Shown here in pieces: positions 1 through 10,188 of a DNA stretch of 64,000 nucleotides. Both the position numbers and the translations under genes were made by a program. Source of the DNA: Limnephilus marmoratus (taxonomy: Eukaryota > Arthropoda > Insecta > Trichoptera > Limnephilidae); contig OU862909.1 in assembly GCA_917880885.1 (NCBI GenBank), positions 28,094,351 through 28,158,350 on the forward strand, in the 5' to 3' direction. Every line of letters begins with the position of its first letter. Position 1 is the first letter of the stretch. The notes beneath the pieces were generated by a model that was given only the letters and a program-made list of their open reading frames with translations, was not told the DNA's origin and searched no databases.

Positions 1-379
1 TGGCAGAGGATATAAAACATTCACATTAATAATACTCTTTTGATTAATTATAGAGCTATTGTTACAAAAGGTCTTCATTCATCTTCCAGACACACGTTCC
101 TAACATTGTAATATTATTATGAAATCTACAGGGTAAGCCGTAAAATCATTGACAAGGTGACTGCTGCCGTAAAAATAAAACAAAAAGTATTTAGATATCT
201 GGTAAAGTTCCGTTTACCTAATAATGGCAATGTTTTAAGGACGATCCTCGGTCAAGTGCAGAAAGCTTGAGGAGGGCGTTTGACATATCAGAATATATTA
301 AATGCAATTGAATCAATAACAGTCACCCGGTCAATATCGTTACAACAATCACAAAAAATCTCACTTTTAGACTCCGAAA
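1..379 (-). other. Hr38 3' untranslated region and flank
   Basis: This stretch lies directly downstream of the Hr38 stop codon on the minus strand and should hold the start of the 3' UTR. I found no TTTATT on the plus strand, so there is no canonical AATAAA signal here and the transcript probably ends beyond the window edge. No other gene is visible. Confidence 0.5.
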
Positions 380-636
380 TTAAAACGGCAAACTGGCAAC
401 AAACATGTTCTCTATCAGAGGCGGAGCGGGCACCAAGTCCTCCAGCTTGAGATAAAATATCCTCTGCAGACCTTGGACAGAGAGAGAGCGTAGCTCCGGC
501 AGCTTACCAAGCAGTCTGCTAAAGTAGTGAGGCTTCCTTTGCGCCTCGGCGTTGTACGTCACGTGGTCCCGCAGGGATCCGATGATCTTCATCTGAAGCT
601 GTTCTACTCTGTGAGGCTCCTTCAAGCCGTGGCGTT
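380..636 (-). CDS. Hr38: Hr38 (NR4A nuclear receptor), last coding exon: C-terminal ligand-binding domain
   Basis: This exon encodes the last 84 residues of the receptor, beginning inside a split Glu codon and ending in ASLPF followed by a TAA stop at 382-380. The acceptor is visible on the minus strand as a pyrimidine-rich stretch ending TTTTCAG just before position 636. The translation ([15 protein letters not shown], then [24 protein letters not shown] sequence as [12 protein letters not shown], then [19 protein letters not shown]) is the helix 9 to helix 12 region that is highly conserved in all NR4A receptors. The terminal [14 protein letters not shown] is the AF-2 helix and the family's usual C terminus, so the protein end is complete. 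It joins exon 784-2131 over a 147-bp intron in phase 1. Confidence 0.95.
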
Positions 637-783
637 CTGAAAATAAACGCAGATGATTAGAAACGTTTTTCACAAATATTATTTGAAATTGGTTATAGCT
701 TTTTGATTTCTGGCTTTATCGTTAAAAGAAATTACGTTGTTAATTAATTTGAATTTGAACAGGTATAAATTAGAGATTTTTAC
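637..783 (-). other. Hr38 last intron (147 bp)
   Basis: The donor GTAAAAATC follows the codons for LVT and a first G of the next codon; the acceptor is TTTATTTTCAG. Splicing turns G plus AA into Glu and gives the conserved [11 protein letters not shown] junction. Without splicing the upstream frame would end four codons later (GKNL, stop), so the intron is required. Confidence 0.93.
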
Positions 784-2131
784 CTGTGACGAGTGTCAGG
801 GCACAGAGGCAGGCAAAGGCAGATATGTCGATCTCCATGGAGTGCAGACTGCAGCTAAAGTCCAGGATGGCGTGAAGCCAATCGCCGAAGGAACGCTGGC
901 ACTGCTGCTTGTCGAGGACCACCCCGTTGCAGAATGTCATCTTTGTGTCATCCACCTTAGTTCTGTAGGAGAGCCGCAACACGAACAATTCTAGGGAGGC
1001 GGATTGGAACAGGAGCTCTTGATCATCGGGGCACAGTTCCAAAAATCCAGGAAGTTTGTCGGCGAAGTGCTTGATGACATCCACAGATGTCGTCAGGAGG
1101 CTGTAGAACTGTTGGATCTTATCCGCCTCAGATATCGGTGGTTCCAGGGGACTCGGTTCCCGGTAGTGGGAGTAGTCCAGGCTGGCGAGGTCGGGGGATG
1201 TGTCCACGTGCGCACGCACCAGGGCCGTGATCAAGGACACAGGGGGGCTGGGAGGAGACTCCTGGGGGGACTTGGGCTTGGAGGGCAATCGACCCCTTCT
1301 GCCCTTGAGGGAGTCCGTCCGGACTACTTCCTTCACCATGCCGACGGCGAGACATTTTTGGAATCTGCAAAATTGGCACCGGTTTCTCCGTCTTTTATCT
1401 ACTGGACAGGCTTTGTCGGCCAAGCAGACGTACTTGGAACCTTTTTGTACAGTTCTCTTGAAGAATCCTTTGCAGCCTTCGCACGTTCGGACGCCGTAGT
1501 GCTGACAGGCGGCGGTGTCACCGCACACGGCACATAGTTGGCTGGGCGAGGGGGGCGCAGGGGCGCCACCTCCAGGGGAGCTGGACGCCGAACTGGAGGC
1601 GGAAGGGGCCGGGCCCGGGGGCCGCAGGCGGGGGCTCTCCCCGGAGCTGGCGGACTCGGAACGCTGCAAGGGCAGGGAGGCGCGGCGGGAGCGGTGCCCC
1701 ATGGGTTCTGCGGAAGCTGAGAAAGGCGGGAGCGAGTAAGAGTCCTGCGGGTGGTTGGCAGGTCCCGGCTCGTATCCCGGGCTGCACTGCTGAGGTGGCA
1801 CGTAGTAGGCGGCTGGGGAGTAGTGCTGCTGGGGATGGAAGTCATATACGTGGGCGGGCACGTGTCCGTGCGCCGGATGGTGATAAGATGCCGGACCGAG
1901 GTTGTAGCAATCCTCGTCCATCTTGATGTTGAAGCCGGACGCCATCTCGGGACGGGTGTGTCTCACGGAGTAGGTCTCCTGGAAGCTGGGCAGGGCGGGA
2001 GGGGCGTGCAGTCCTTCCTGCTGGTTAAACTCGACGTCTGGAAAAGGATCTAGTTCTTCTTGAAGCGCGCCCGAAGCGTCTTCACTATACGGTAGCGATA
2101 GGAGATCCGCAAATGTTGACCCGAATGAAGT
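784..2131 (-). CDS. Hr38: Hr38 (NR4A nuclear receptor), main coding exon: N-terminal domain, zinc fingers, start of ligand-binding domain
   Basis: Hormone receptor 38 is the single arthropod member of the NR4A (Nur77/Nurr1) orphan receptors. These are nuclear transcription factors that bind the NBRE (AAAGGTCA) as monomers or pair with Ultraspiracle/RXR, and they are induced by ecdysteroid and by neuronal activity. The exon supplies residues 8-456 of a 541-residue product. Residues 8-200 are a Pro/Ser/His/Tyr-rich activation domain starting [12 protein letters not shown]. The two C4 zinc fingers occupy about 207-272, with cysteines at 207, 210, 224, 227, 243, 249, 259 and 262 and P-box CEGCKG at 224-229. 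The C-terminal extension [19 protein letters not shown] that reads the 5' A/T part of the NBRE follows. The ligand-binding domain starts near 340, with LFVLRLSYR and [18 protein letters not shown]. The acceptor TTTCTTTTTGTTACAG lies just before 2131. The DNA-binding domain is near-identical to vertebrate NR4A; identification is firm. Confidence 0.97.
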
Positions 2132-2214
2132 CTGTAACAAAAAGAAAGCGAAGCTATTATATTTACACTAGAATATTAGGTCTACGGGTAGTTCATCGAG
2201 TGAGGAAACGAGTC

Positions 2215-2345
2215 CACCAAGGCGCGAGGGTAAGCTTCTCCCCGCCTCACTTCCCTACCCTCATGCCCTCCTGACCTCGCCCCGCCTACGCTCAGGGCGG
2301 AGCCGCGCAGCCGCCCCACGACCCTTCACCAACTACTCACTCAAA
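2215..2345 (-). promoter_or_regulatory. GC-rich block just upstream of main Hr38 exon; possible internal promoter
   Basis: This is a clear GC-rich island in an otherwise AT-rich intron, about 90-210 bp upstream of the main exon's acceptor. It carries an AGGTCA half-site within GGGGCGAGGTCA on the minus strand. NR4A genes often use alternative promoters, so a second start with read-through into the main exon is possible. Nothing in the sequence proves transcription starts here. Confidence 0.2.
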
Positions 2346-2504
2346 TATTAATGGCGGCCAAACAACGGCGGGGTCTCAAAAATATAAAGCGTGAATTTAA
2401 TTAAAATAATGGGATTTTATAATTTTTTCGAATACATAAAATTCTCTCGGAGTATCGAATATTTCTGTTCATTTTGAATCATTTGAATCTTCTTTAAAGG
2501 TGTA

Positions 2505-3112
2505 GGTATAACCAGATAAAACCAGAAATATGTCATTTTTAAATCAGATTTTGGACGTATTGACTATTTTCCACAAAACATTATAAATTGATTTCGAAAG
2601 ATTGTTCTTTTATCTAGGAAACGCATGTTTTAAGTTTTGAGAAAAAATGTTTATGTTTTGTTGGTAATAAGATTATACCATAGGTCGTTGGCAGATTTGT
2701 TAAATTTTCAAAAAAGATTTTGTATTACACAACACCCATTTCAAATCATATAAGCATGCAGTAAAATAAATCAATACATTATCTGGGAAACGCATATTTT
2801 AGAATTTTAATATTAGTTTAAATAACATCATAATAAAATACATACAAACATGTGTTTCTTGACGAAAATTGGTTCGTTTGTATATTTATTTGCGCACATA
2901 AAAATTAATATATTTCCGATTTTTTACATTCTTATTTAACTTAGAAATTATTGAAAAATGATAAATACTTATAATCAAAAAATTATTACAAAAGTATATA
3001 ATTTTAATAGTTTTATCATTTTTGGATATAGGTATAAATAAAAGCAAATTTGGAATGAAATGAAATCGATATTGAGTTATAATTTTAAAAAGCTGGTACG
3101 GAGAATAATTAG
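2505..3112 (+). repeat. Dispersed repeat R1, copy 1, left part
   Basis: From the shared GAAATATGTCATTTT wording to the shared AAGCTGGTACGGAGAATAATTA, this segment matches 25708-26329 in the same orientation over about 600 bp with many small differences. The match resumes at 3751-3840 after a nested insertion. No coding frame is conserved between copies. Confidence 0.8.
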
Positions 3113-3750
3113 TAGCGTATGTCAATTATTTCAACTTTTGAATTCAGAAACGCCCGGGGTCTCAAAAGTTGCGTCTTGCAAAGAAAATAAGAACTGCATT
3201 TAAATTTTTTTTTACATGATTATTAGCCCGCTAAAATGCGTTGAAAATCAGAAAACAAAAGTAAAACCATTTTTTTTTTAATTTTTAATAAATTTTTTTT
3301 TCAGTAACCTAACCTTTTAACGTTTGTTTATTATTAAAAAATGCGTATAACTGACAAAAATGAAAAAAAAGTTCAACTTTATGAATACAAGTAAGTCAAC
3401 AAGAATTCTGATTTTATCCAGAAAGAGTGTTATTTTCCCATTTATTTTTTTAACCAACACATCACATATGTATAAAAAATTTTTTTTTTGGTTCTTTGTA
3501 CTGCAGTTATGTGATGAAAAATAAGTTTGATACAAAATATAAAATATGAACCCTTTGTTTTATTTTTTTTCCAAATCACGAAATCTATTTTTTTTCTAAA
3601 CTTCCGGCCATTTTAGCGGGCTAATAGTGAACAATAATTTCATTTTTTTTTACGTTTTCGAATAGCTACAGATCATACGAAACTTTTGAAACCCCGGGCG
3701 TTTAAATATAAGGCCATTTGTTTTCTCTCTATGGAGAGCGACACACGCTA
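3113..3750. mobile_element. Nested TIR (foldback) element inside repeat R1
   Basis: This 638-bp block interrupts repeat R1, whose other copy at 26329 has the uninterrupted site. The ends are inverted: TAGCGTATGTC on the left and the complement of GACACACGCTA on the right. Two longer inverted blocks lie inside: AACGCCCGGGG with CAAAAGTT (about 3149-3175 and 3683-3706), and ATTAGCCCGCTAAAATG (about 3222-3238 and 3610-3628). There is no transposase frame, so it is non-autonomous. The duplicated target is imprecise (ATTA/ATTAG). Confidence 0.7.
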
Positions 3751-3840
3751 ATTATTAGTCTTTCGCATTGGAACCGCCCTGTATGATCGTAAGAACAACT
3801 TTCGACGAAATGTGGATTTTCGGTCGCTCAATGGTTAAAC
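3751..3840 (+). repeat. Dispersed repeat R1, copy 1, right part
   Basis: The segment running through ACAACTTTCGACGAAATG and ending GGTTAAACGCTC matches 26330-26413. Both copies lose similarity right after AAACGCTC, which marks the right end of the repeat. Confidence 0.75.
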
Positions 3841-3887
3841 GCTCGAATGTAATTATATTAACATACTGTCAGACACGGATCCGCCAC

Positions 3888-4302
3888 TCCGGGAATATTT
3901 ATTTATTGGTTAACCAACACCTTTGCCGTTGGTCACCCCGAGTGGTTCGTTAGACTTGGTTACTTAGCAGGAGCGCTCGGGTTCATGGGGTGTGGTTTAT
4001 CCGGCTCTTAACGGGCGGTTGAGCCTGCCCACCTACTTCTGAGAGAGACTGGATGAGGGAGACCTTTGATCAGCAGTACTCTCTCGGAACATCGCCTTGC
4101 ACAGCAGTGGGAGGGATGGATTCATTCATCCGACACTCCTGGACACACTGACCCCCAGATTCCTAACCACCCCTCATACTCTTTTCGTTCCCAGAAACTT
4201 TATGTCTTTCCTTTCCTAAAAAGATTCTCCACACAACATTTCCTAAGACGACTGGAATTATTTAACTCGGGGACATTTGTTCGGAGTTAATGTAAAAATA
4301 GT
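3888..4302 (+). mobile_element. Retroposon family A, copy 1
   Basis: The copy starts near GGTTAACCAACACC and ends near GGAGTTAATGTAAAAA. It shares blocks such as GAGTGGTTCGTTA, GGGAGGGATGGATTCAT and CTCCACACAACAT with copies at 19442, 32755, 36188 (reverse), 46345 and 7755. The A-rich 3' end suggests retroposition. No reading frame is preserved across copies. Confidence 0.7.
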
Positions 4303-4867
4303 CAATTAAATAAGTGTCTTCGCTTCCTATAAATAAACGTAAGCCGTTTTAAATTACGGCCTCTCATATAAAATTTCACCGGTCTCGTATTACATTGTTC
4401 TTAATACATATTATCCGAGTTCACGATGAAAATGAATGGAAGTACCTGCGTAGAAATATAGAGGAAATAATTTAGCCAGGATTTTATTGCGTCACGGTCG
4501 ACGATACGCCCCTGGGGAGATAAATGTCATCGCCTAGGAGACGCTGGCGGGCGGTTCGCTATACATTACAGCAATGGCGTAGCCGTTTCGCTTGGAGGTA
4601 TCAAAGTAGGTACCATCCGAGTATCTCTATTGTCTTTACCATGGAAAAACAGTTAAGCCTTTTGTACATATTTCTTCATCGCGTACTGATCGAAGTGAGC
4701 TAATAAATATAGTACGTGTCGCATTACGCATAATTATTACAATTTTTAAGTTGCAATTTTTGAGTTTGGCATGCACAGCGTACGGGTACATAATATACTA
4801 ATCAGGCGATTGTGTGTTTATATTCCGCGCAGTAGGTAGGTACCTACCTACAAATATTTTTGTTATA

Positions 4868-5245
4868 ATTTGAGTGTTGCCAGTTTTGGGAATTACGATC
4901 ATGCACGGACGTTAAGAAGCTTTTTTTCAACAATTGCAAGGAACACCGTTAAATTTTGTAAAGTTGTGAGGCTGAAGGAAAGTGGGGATGGGAAGGAGAT
5001 GGGAAAGAGGCAGGTGGGCTGGCTACTCAGATCTAATCACGAAACAAGTCAAGCAAATTTTCAACTCTGAATCGTGGTTTTACACCAGGGCGATACTGAG
5101 AGAATTTTCCATTCTGGAACGTGCCGCAAACACACCTTATATTATTTTAAATCATTAAATTGTGAAAACACAAATAAATCAAATTAAATATTTCTGCGCA
5201 CGCCGGGATTTGAACCCTCGATCTCCGGATGGGGTAACAATGATG
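4868..5245 (-). mobile_element. tRNA-derived SINE family B, copy 1
   Basis: Read on the minus strand, the head contains GATCGAGGGTTCAAATCCCG (about 5204-5226), which holds a perfect pol III B-box GGTTCAAATCC in a tRNA T-arm context. The body runs through ATTCTCTCAGTATCGCCCTGG and GCTTCAGCCTCACAAC-like sequence. It matches 63415-63800 (plus), 57245-57500 and 46186-46320 (both minus). It is not a functional tRNA because no acceptor stem or anticodon arm folds around the B-box. Confidence 0.72.
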
Positions 5246-6416
5246 AGATAAAATCGTGGCAACATGTATTTACAATTAAACCAGAATAAATAACATTGAA
5301 ATATACCCCGTTAAATATCACGTATACAAAAAAAAATAAGGAAAAATATTAATTTGTTTGTTTTTCTTTTAAGTGTTTCGGAATTAATTAAAAGAGAACA
5401 CCCTTCAAAATCGCACATATGTTTAAATGCCCGTTTAGTAAATTAAATTGCCTTTAGGGTTGCAGGGTGCAGCGATACCAATTTAGGGGTGTTTGCCCAA
5501 CAATGGTGGCGTAATTCATTATTTTACTGTCACTTTGATATCTCTGGTTAGCATCTGATAACCATTCACGCCCCTGTAATAACAGAATAACAATATCATC
5601 CCCAATATTTAATCTACTGCATCCTTTTGTTATCCCCTGAGATCAAACCAGTTATAGACTAATCTACCTTACGAATCTTTTGCATTTGATTAGGCACTTT
5701 GATAAAAAAGCCTGTTAAAGTACGAATCTGAATTTTAAATCTATTCGTTAAATTCGACGCTCTCGGTAATTACGTTTAGGTATCAACATACTGCCATTAT
5801 TGACTCTCACTTCGGTCAAGTGATATATTATCTAGAATGCCTTCTCAAGTGCGCAGGCAAATTTTTTCTCTCTGTTCCAGCCAACTTAAAACTCGCTTCC
5901 TTACTTAATTTACAACTTAATTCTTTCCTAATTTACAACTTAATTCTTTCTTAATATACAACTTAAATATTTTCTCCACTCCTTCCCCGTGTGTTGTAAT
6001 ATAAACCAAGTAATTTGCAACGTGGATTAATTTAAATTGTGCAGTTTGATAAGGAAAAGAACGTTCAAAATAAATGTTTCCAAATCCATGCTTTTTAACA
6101 TTTCACTAATCTAAAAGTTATATACTTGTAGTTTGTGATATCGCTGATGATATAAATATTCCCAGTAAAAACCAGTCACTTTGAGGTTTAACACATTAAT
6201 TAAATTAAATAATTACTTTGTTTACAACCACGAATTTTATCTAATTTATTACAGTGTGCAAAAATAAATCAGTTTAGTAGTTCAGCTTTAGAAACCCGTC
6301 GGTTGTAATAAATGAAATAAATTTTGTCGTTATAAACGTAGTAATTGTTTTATTTCATTAATATGTAATAATGTGTTAGTTTCCAATCTAGAATATAAGC
6401 TTATCTAGAGCATAAC

Positions 6417-6855
6417 TTAAGAGGAAAATAAACGCTAGAAATATTTCGATTCTCATGCCTGCAAAATTTAAAATCGAGCGTCTTATTTGCAGGAGGCAAG
6501 TATGTAAGCGAAAAAGTGGTTTTTAATTATTTTGTGCATAATTTTATAAGAACGAAAAAAGTTGGAACATAGAAAACCTCAAAAACAGTCTTATACATAA
6601 AGACGTATTTTTTAAAAATTGTTTCTTGTATTGCTTCATAGTAAAGTCATGAAAAAACATTTTTTTTAGTGGTTTACGCTTATATTTTTTGTTATGTAAA
6701 TAATAATTTTATTGTAATTCCAATACATAGAAAAGCTAGTAAAAGCTTCAATTTATCCGTAGCATATTTTTTGATGTTCATACCATAAGCCGATTCGTCG
6801 TAAAGATTAATCTAAATAGTTTCTAAATAGGATTTCACGTATAACTTCATCTTAA
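6417..6855 (+). repeat. TTAA-bounded repeat, copy 1
   Basis: This 439-bp unit is closely similar to 38623-39056 and both copies stop exactly at TTAA on each side, with unrelated flanks beyond. Left end is TTAAGAGGAA; right end is CTTCATCTTAA, so the ends are weakly inverted (TTAAGAGG and TTAAGATG). TTAA is the target of piggyBac-type transposases, so a non-autonomous element of that type is likely. Confidence 0.7.
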
Positions 6856-7406
6856 GATTATAACACATATATTAGCTTATGTGTGGACACCGTGTACAAG
6901 AAATTACAACTGCTTGATGATGGATACTGGAGTAAAGGTTATCATTTCAAAATTTTAAGCTTATTTTTAAAACTATTTAAATTTAGCAGTTGGCGAAGAT
7001 GTTAGACAATACATTTTGCAACACCAGAGGCTGTGGTAAAGTTTTTTGGCGGGTTATAATTATATGCTTGATGATGGAGCCGGGATCCAGGAGTACATAA
7101 GTAAGTAGGTTGTTTAATTGATTAATTATAAACTTTAGTCTTCTTGCGGGAGCCGGCGTATGGGTAGTTGGGGTCCAGAGAGACAAGTTTTGATCAACAT
7201 GAAATTTTGAATTTCCCAAAAAAAATTTTTTTGAGAGAGACTAGATAAATCAGATTTGAGTAGGTTAAGTGATTGTTTGGTCAGAATCTTAAATAATGTT
7301 TGGTTGTGACTCCAACCTCAAATAGCCAGGGGCGCAGAAGTAAGTGAGGGTAGGTTTTATGGTTGTTGAGGTTAGATTGTTTGGTTGGTAAAGTTCGTTT
7401 GGTTAC

Positions 7407-7549
7407 CTGTGTTTGAAGCAGTAGCATGCTTGAGTGCGGATGCGGGTGATGTGGGTGTTGCGGGCGCGCCGGGGGCCTCGGGGGCGCTGCGCAGGGCTCC
7501 TGCGCGCCAGGCTCACCCCCTGACGAGTGGGGCGGCGGCTGCGCGGGAC
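7407..7549 (-). CDS. Hr38: Hr38 (NR4A nuclear receptor), first recognised coding exon
   Basis: The exon is bounded by acceptor CCTTGATTGTTCCAG and donor CAG|GTAACC. Its last seven codons read MLLLQTQ and join in phase 0 to [11 protein letters not shown] of the next exon, giving the N terminus expected for an insect Hr38. The Met codon at 7425-7427 is the likely start. The 40 codons upstream of it are also open (Pro/His-rich, ending HPHHPHPHSS), and the exon begins with the last two bases of a codon, so a longer isoform with coding sequence further upstream is possible; long and short Hr38 forms are known in other insects. If the candidate exon ending at 18490 is spliced in, an in-frame TGA sits directly upstream and this Met must be the start. 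Confidence 0.85.
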
Positions 7550-7754
7550 CTGGAACAATCAAGGAAACAATGCGTCATTTCGGGGGTACAATCATCATTT
7601 TATGTTAAGAACGTTGATGATTTGACGATGTCCCTACCACTAAGAACTCCGCTGTAACCACCCTTCCTGTTGAAAAATACATGTATTCCTTTTGGTTGAA
7701 ATTATTTTGGGTATAGGTATATAATATAGACGTATAATTTTGTATTCTCTGTAT

Positions 7755-7905
7755 TTCCTCCTTCCTACAACATGGGTTTCTTCAAGACCAATGTTCATTC
7801 CTTCTTCTCCTCAAAAAGACCCTCCACACAGCATCTCAGATGACATAGGCCCCGAGGGAAATTCCTCAGGGCCTACTGTGAGGAGTTTATGTAAAAAAAA
7901 AACTT
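7755..7905 (+). mobile_element. Retroposon family A, 3' fragment
   Basis: The shared 3' wording CCTCCACACAGCATC, GATGACATAGGCCC and GGAGTTTATG followed by ten A residues marks this as a 5'-truncated copy of family A, with the polyA tail intact. Confidence 0.65.
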
Positions 7906-7961
7906 TTGTGAAGTTCACACTGGTAGAGGTGAAACCTTCAGCAAACTAAAGTAGACAAGAG

Positions 7962-8118
7962 CGGGGAGGCTACAAAGCACCGCACAAATAGGAGATCGAT
8001 TATTCTATCTCATTCTCTCACAGGCTAAATCCTATAGATGTATGTGTTTGTCTCTTTTTAAGATCGATTTTTCGTTTCATCGAGTTTCAAATCACAACGG
8101 TGCTAAAGAAGTTTTCAC
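7962..8118 (+). repeat. Dispersed repeat R2, copy 1
   Basis: The span from CTACAAAGCACCGCACAA through AAATCCTATAGATGTA to AATCACAACGGTGCTAAAG matches 28290-28505. The two ends are weakly inverted (AAAGCACCG against CTTTAGCACCG), so this is probably a small TIR element. Confidence 0.65.
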
Positions 8119-9047
8119 TTCAAAAATTGCAGAAAATCTTTGTTGCACATCTAAATACATGTAAACAATTGATGGGTAAATGTACCCATTTTTCATTTGA
8201 AATTTTGGTGTAGGCTCTTCTGCTGTCACCTCATAACGACCCTTTGATGTATTGAATTTACTTATTAGGATATAAATTGAGGAAAAGTAAAAAAAAAATA
8301 TATCAATGTATTTTTAACTTTGTAAATGGTCCATAGTCCATAATTCAAACCGACTAACAAGACAGTGGAATTTATGACGTTATGTGGAATGTAATGAAGA
8401 ATTCCAAACATTCAATAAGCAATGTGTGAGTGGGATGTGTTTCCACCCACGAGAAAAGACATTCAATGGAGGAACTGTACTTGTGCCGACTGCGACGTGT
8501 TCAAATTAGCAAATCAACGGAAAAGCAGTGTATTGATATTGATATGGATTACGAGTGTGTAGTAAATGAGTTATGTTTCTCAAGATAACTTAAATCCAAT
8601 TTCGTAGGGTTAATCAAGCTTTACAATATTTGTCATAATCAGGAAGAGCTAATCATAAATGCAAAATGTATACTTCGTATTTTTTTATGATAAAGCGATA
8701 ATTGAACCTGCTATCTCCAAATCTTAGAAAAAACAATAGTAACATTATTATGCCCGTCAAATATTGTAAAAATATAGTAAACGACGCTGTATCGTAATAA
8801 AATATTTTGATCCTAATATTATTTAAAGAAAAAATCGCATACCCTGTGCAAGACTATTGTTAAGGAAAAACAATCCTCAAAACTAAAGTTCATATGCATC
8901 GTTAGGTACAAATGAAATATATCTAAATCGTAACTCTAGGTATATTGGCGTAAGAATTTCACGCAGAACAGTCTAAAGTCTAAACAAAAGTTAACTTCAA
9001 ACACTCTCGCACGAAAAAGCAAAGTAATGTTTTAAAGCAAGGTGTTC

Positions 9048-9284
9048 TTAACCTCTCAGGCTTCGGGCACATACTGTCAGGAGGATAGAATATTTCCGCT
9101 TTGAAATAAATGAAATATTTCTAAATGTGTCCGAAAACTAAAAACTGTTTTCGAAATAAATATATAATATTATAAATATTAAACTTTTCATAAAGCCACT
9201 GCTATTACTTTCAGATATACATTTTAATTCTACATTCTATGAGTTGTTTGTTCCCAATGCCAACAAATTAGCCTGAGGGGTTAA
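9048..9284. mobile_element. TTAA-ended MITE, copy 1
   Basis: The ends are inverted: TTAACCTCTCAGGCT on the left and AGCCTGAGGGGTTAA-like (GCCTGAGGGGTTAA) on the right, and both include TTAA, as in piggyBac-type insertions. A diverged relative of the left half lies at 31611-31740 (ATATTTCCGCTT, TCCGAAAACTAAAAA). There is no coding capacity. Confidence 0.6.
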
Positions 9285-9764
9285 AATAACACTTTTTGAT
9301 TGTATTTATATGGTGCATTTGTACATTACCGATGTTAGGGCAGTAGTATCTATTATATTTCATCCGTATTTTGTAATTTGCTAGTCTGCCATCGGCTGCG
9401 AAGTTGGTTAGCATGAACCCCGATTATCTCCTAGCAACTTGCACCAGCACAAACTATTGCCTATTATGACTCAACTGTAACTTCTATTCCACTTGCATTC
9501 ACTGGAAGATGACACCACTGAATGACGTCTCTGAAGACCTGACTTCCTAATATATCCCAACACCATTGTGATCACGACACTAAAGCTTTGCTTCACAACC
9601 CCATTTCAGAAAGGGGTGCCAAACCTTGAAAGATGTATAAAAGTATATTTTAACGAAAAATCAAAATAACATTAATTATTATGATACTATTGAAACCGGT
9701 TCCGCGACAAAATATTCCCTGACAAAATATTCCCGACAAAAATCCTATCCACAAATATTCACAA

Positions 9765-10117
9765 TTATCCTAAAAGGAGTTGCCGAGACTTCAGGCTTCC
9801 CAAAACTAAACTTACGTGTACACAGAACAGCGTGTTTTATAAAGGTCAAAAACTTTATAATAACCTACCAAATTCCATAAAGGAAGCCTCAAGTCTTGGC
9901 ACATTTATGAATTGTATTTATTTGTATTAACTGTATGTCTTAAACCCTATTGTTTGTATTTCTAACTGGAGTAACTGTATTTCTTTTTTAAACTGTATTC
10001 TTTCCGTTATAATTTTATGACTATATTTATTTTATTATGTATTTTATATGTTTTTTTAATACTAGATGTATGATAATTTGCTTACATCTAAATAAAGTTA
10101 CAAAAACAAACAAAACA
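9765..10117 (+). pseudogene. LINE ORF2 C-terminal remnant with 3' UTR
   Basis: Frame 9838-9930 reads YKGQKLYNNLPNSIKEASSLGTFMNCIYLY and stops. This fits the conserved C-terminal pattern (KG.KLYN.LP..IK....FK) of insect non-LTR retrotransposon ORF2 proteins. It is followed by a T-rich 3' UTR, AATAAAG at 10091-10097 and an A-rich tail. Only the last few dozen codons survive, so it is a severely 5'-truncated insertion, sitting within the left arm of a TIR element. Confidence 0.6.
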
Positions 10118-10167
10118 TCCCCCGACCAAATATCACCGACAAAATATCCTAATCAAACCAAACCCAA

Positions 10168-10188
10168 TAAAACCTAACCTAACCTAAC
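10168..10188 (+). repeat. Short CCTAA array
   Basis: A few units of CCTAA, the complement of the insect telomere repeat TTAGG, lie inside the TIR element. Arrays this short are common in lepidopteran DNA and do not indicate a telomere. Confidence 0.5.

Larger units (their letters stand above)
2132..7406 (-). other. Hr38 intron between the MLLLQTQ exon and the main exon (5275 bp)
   Basis: The donor CAG|GTAACC at 7406 and acceptor TTACAG ending at 2132 are both phase 0. The intron holds a GC-rich block (2215-2345), a diverged dispersed repeat with a nested TIR insertion (2505-3840), a copy of a polyA-tailed retroposon family (3888-4302), a tRNA-derived SINE (4868-5245) and a TTAA-bounded repeat (6417-6855). 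The remaining parts (5246-6416 and 6856-7400) show nothing I can name. Confidence 0.85.

Noticed and set aside
1004..1537. 177-codon plus-strand frame and several others over the Hr38 main exon
   Set aside because: They are antisense or frame-shifted shadows of the GC-rich Hr38 coding exon and contain no independent protein pattern.
5196..5240. Possible tRNA gene
   Set aside because: Only the T-arm/B-box region is tRNA-like; there is no acceptor stem or anticodon arm, and the sequence continues into a repeated SINE body.
6141..6175. CTGATGATATAAATATTCC as another hammerhead
   Set aside because: No GAAA box follows at stem II distance and no stem II pairs.
10168..10188. Telomere-type CCTAA repeat as a sign of a chromosome end
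   Set aside because: There are only a few units, placed inside a TIR element and flanked by ordinary DNA on both sides.
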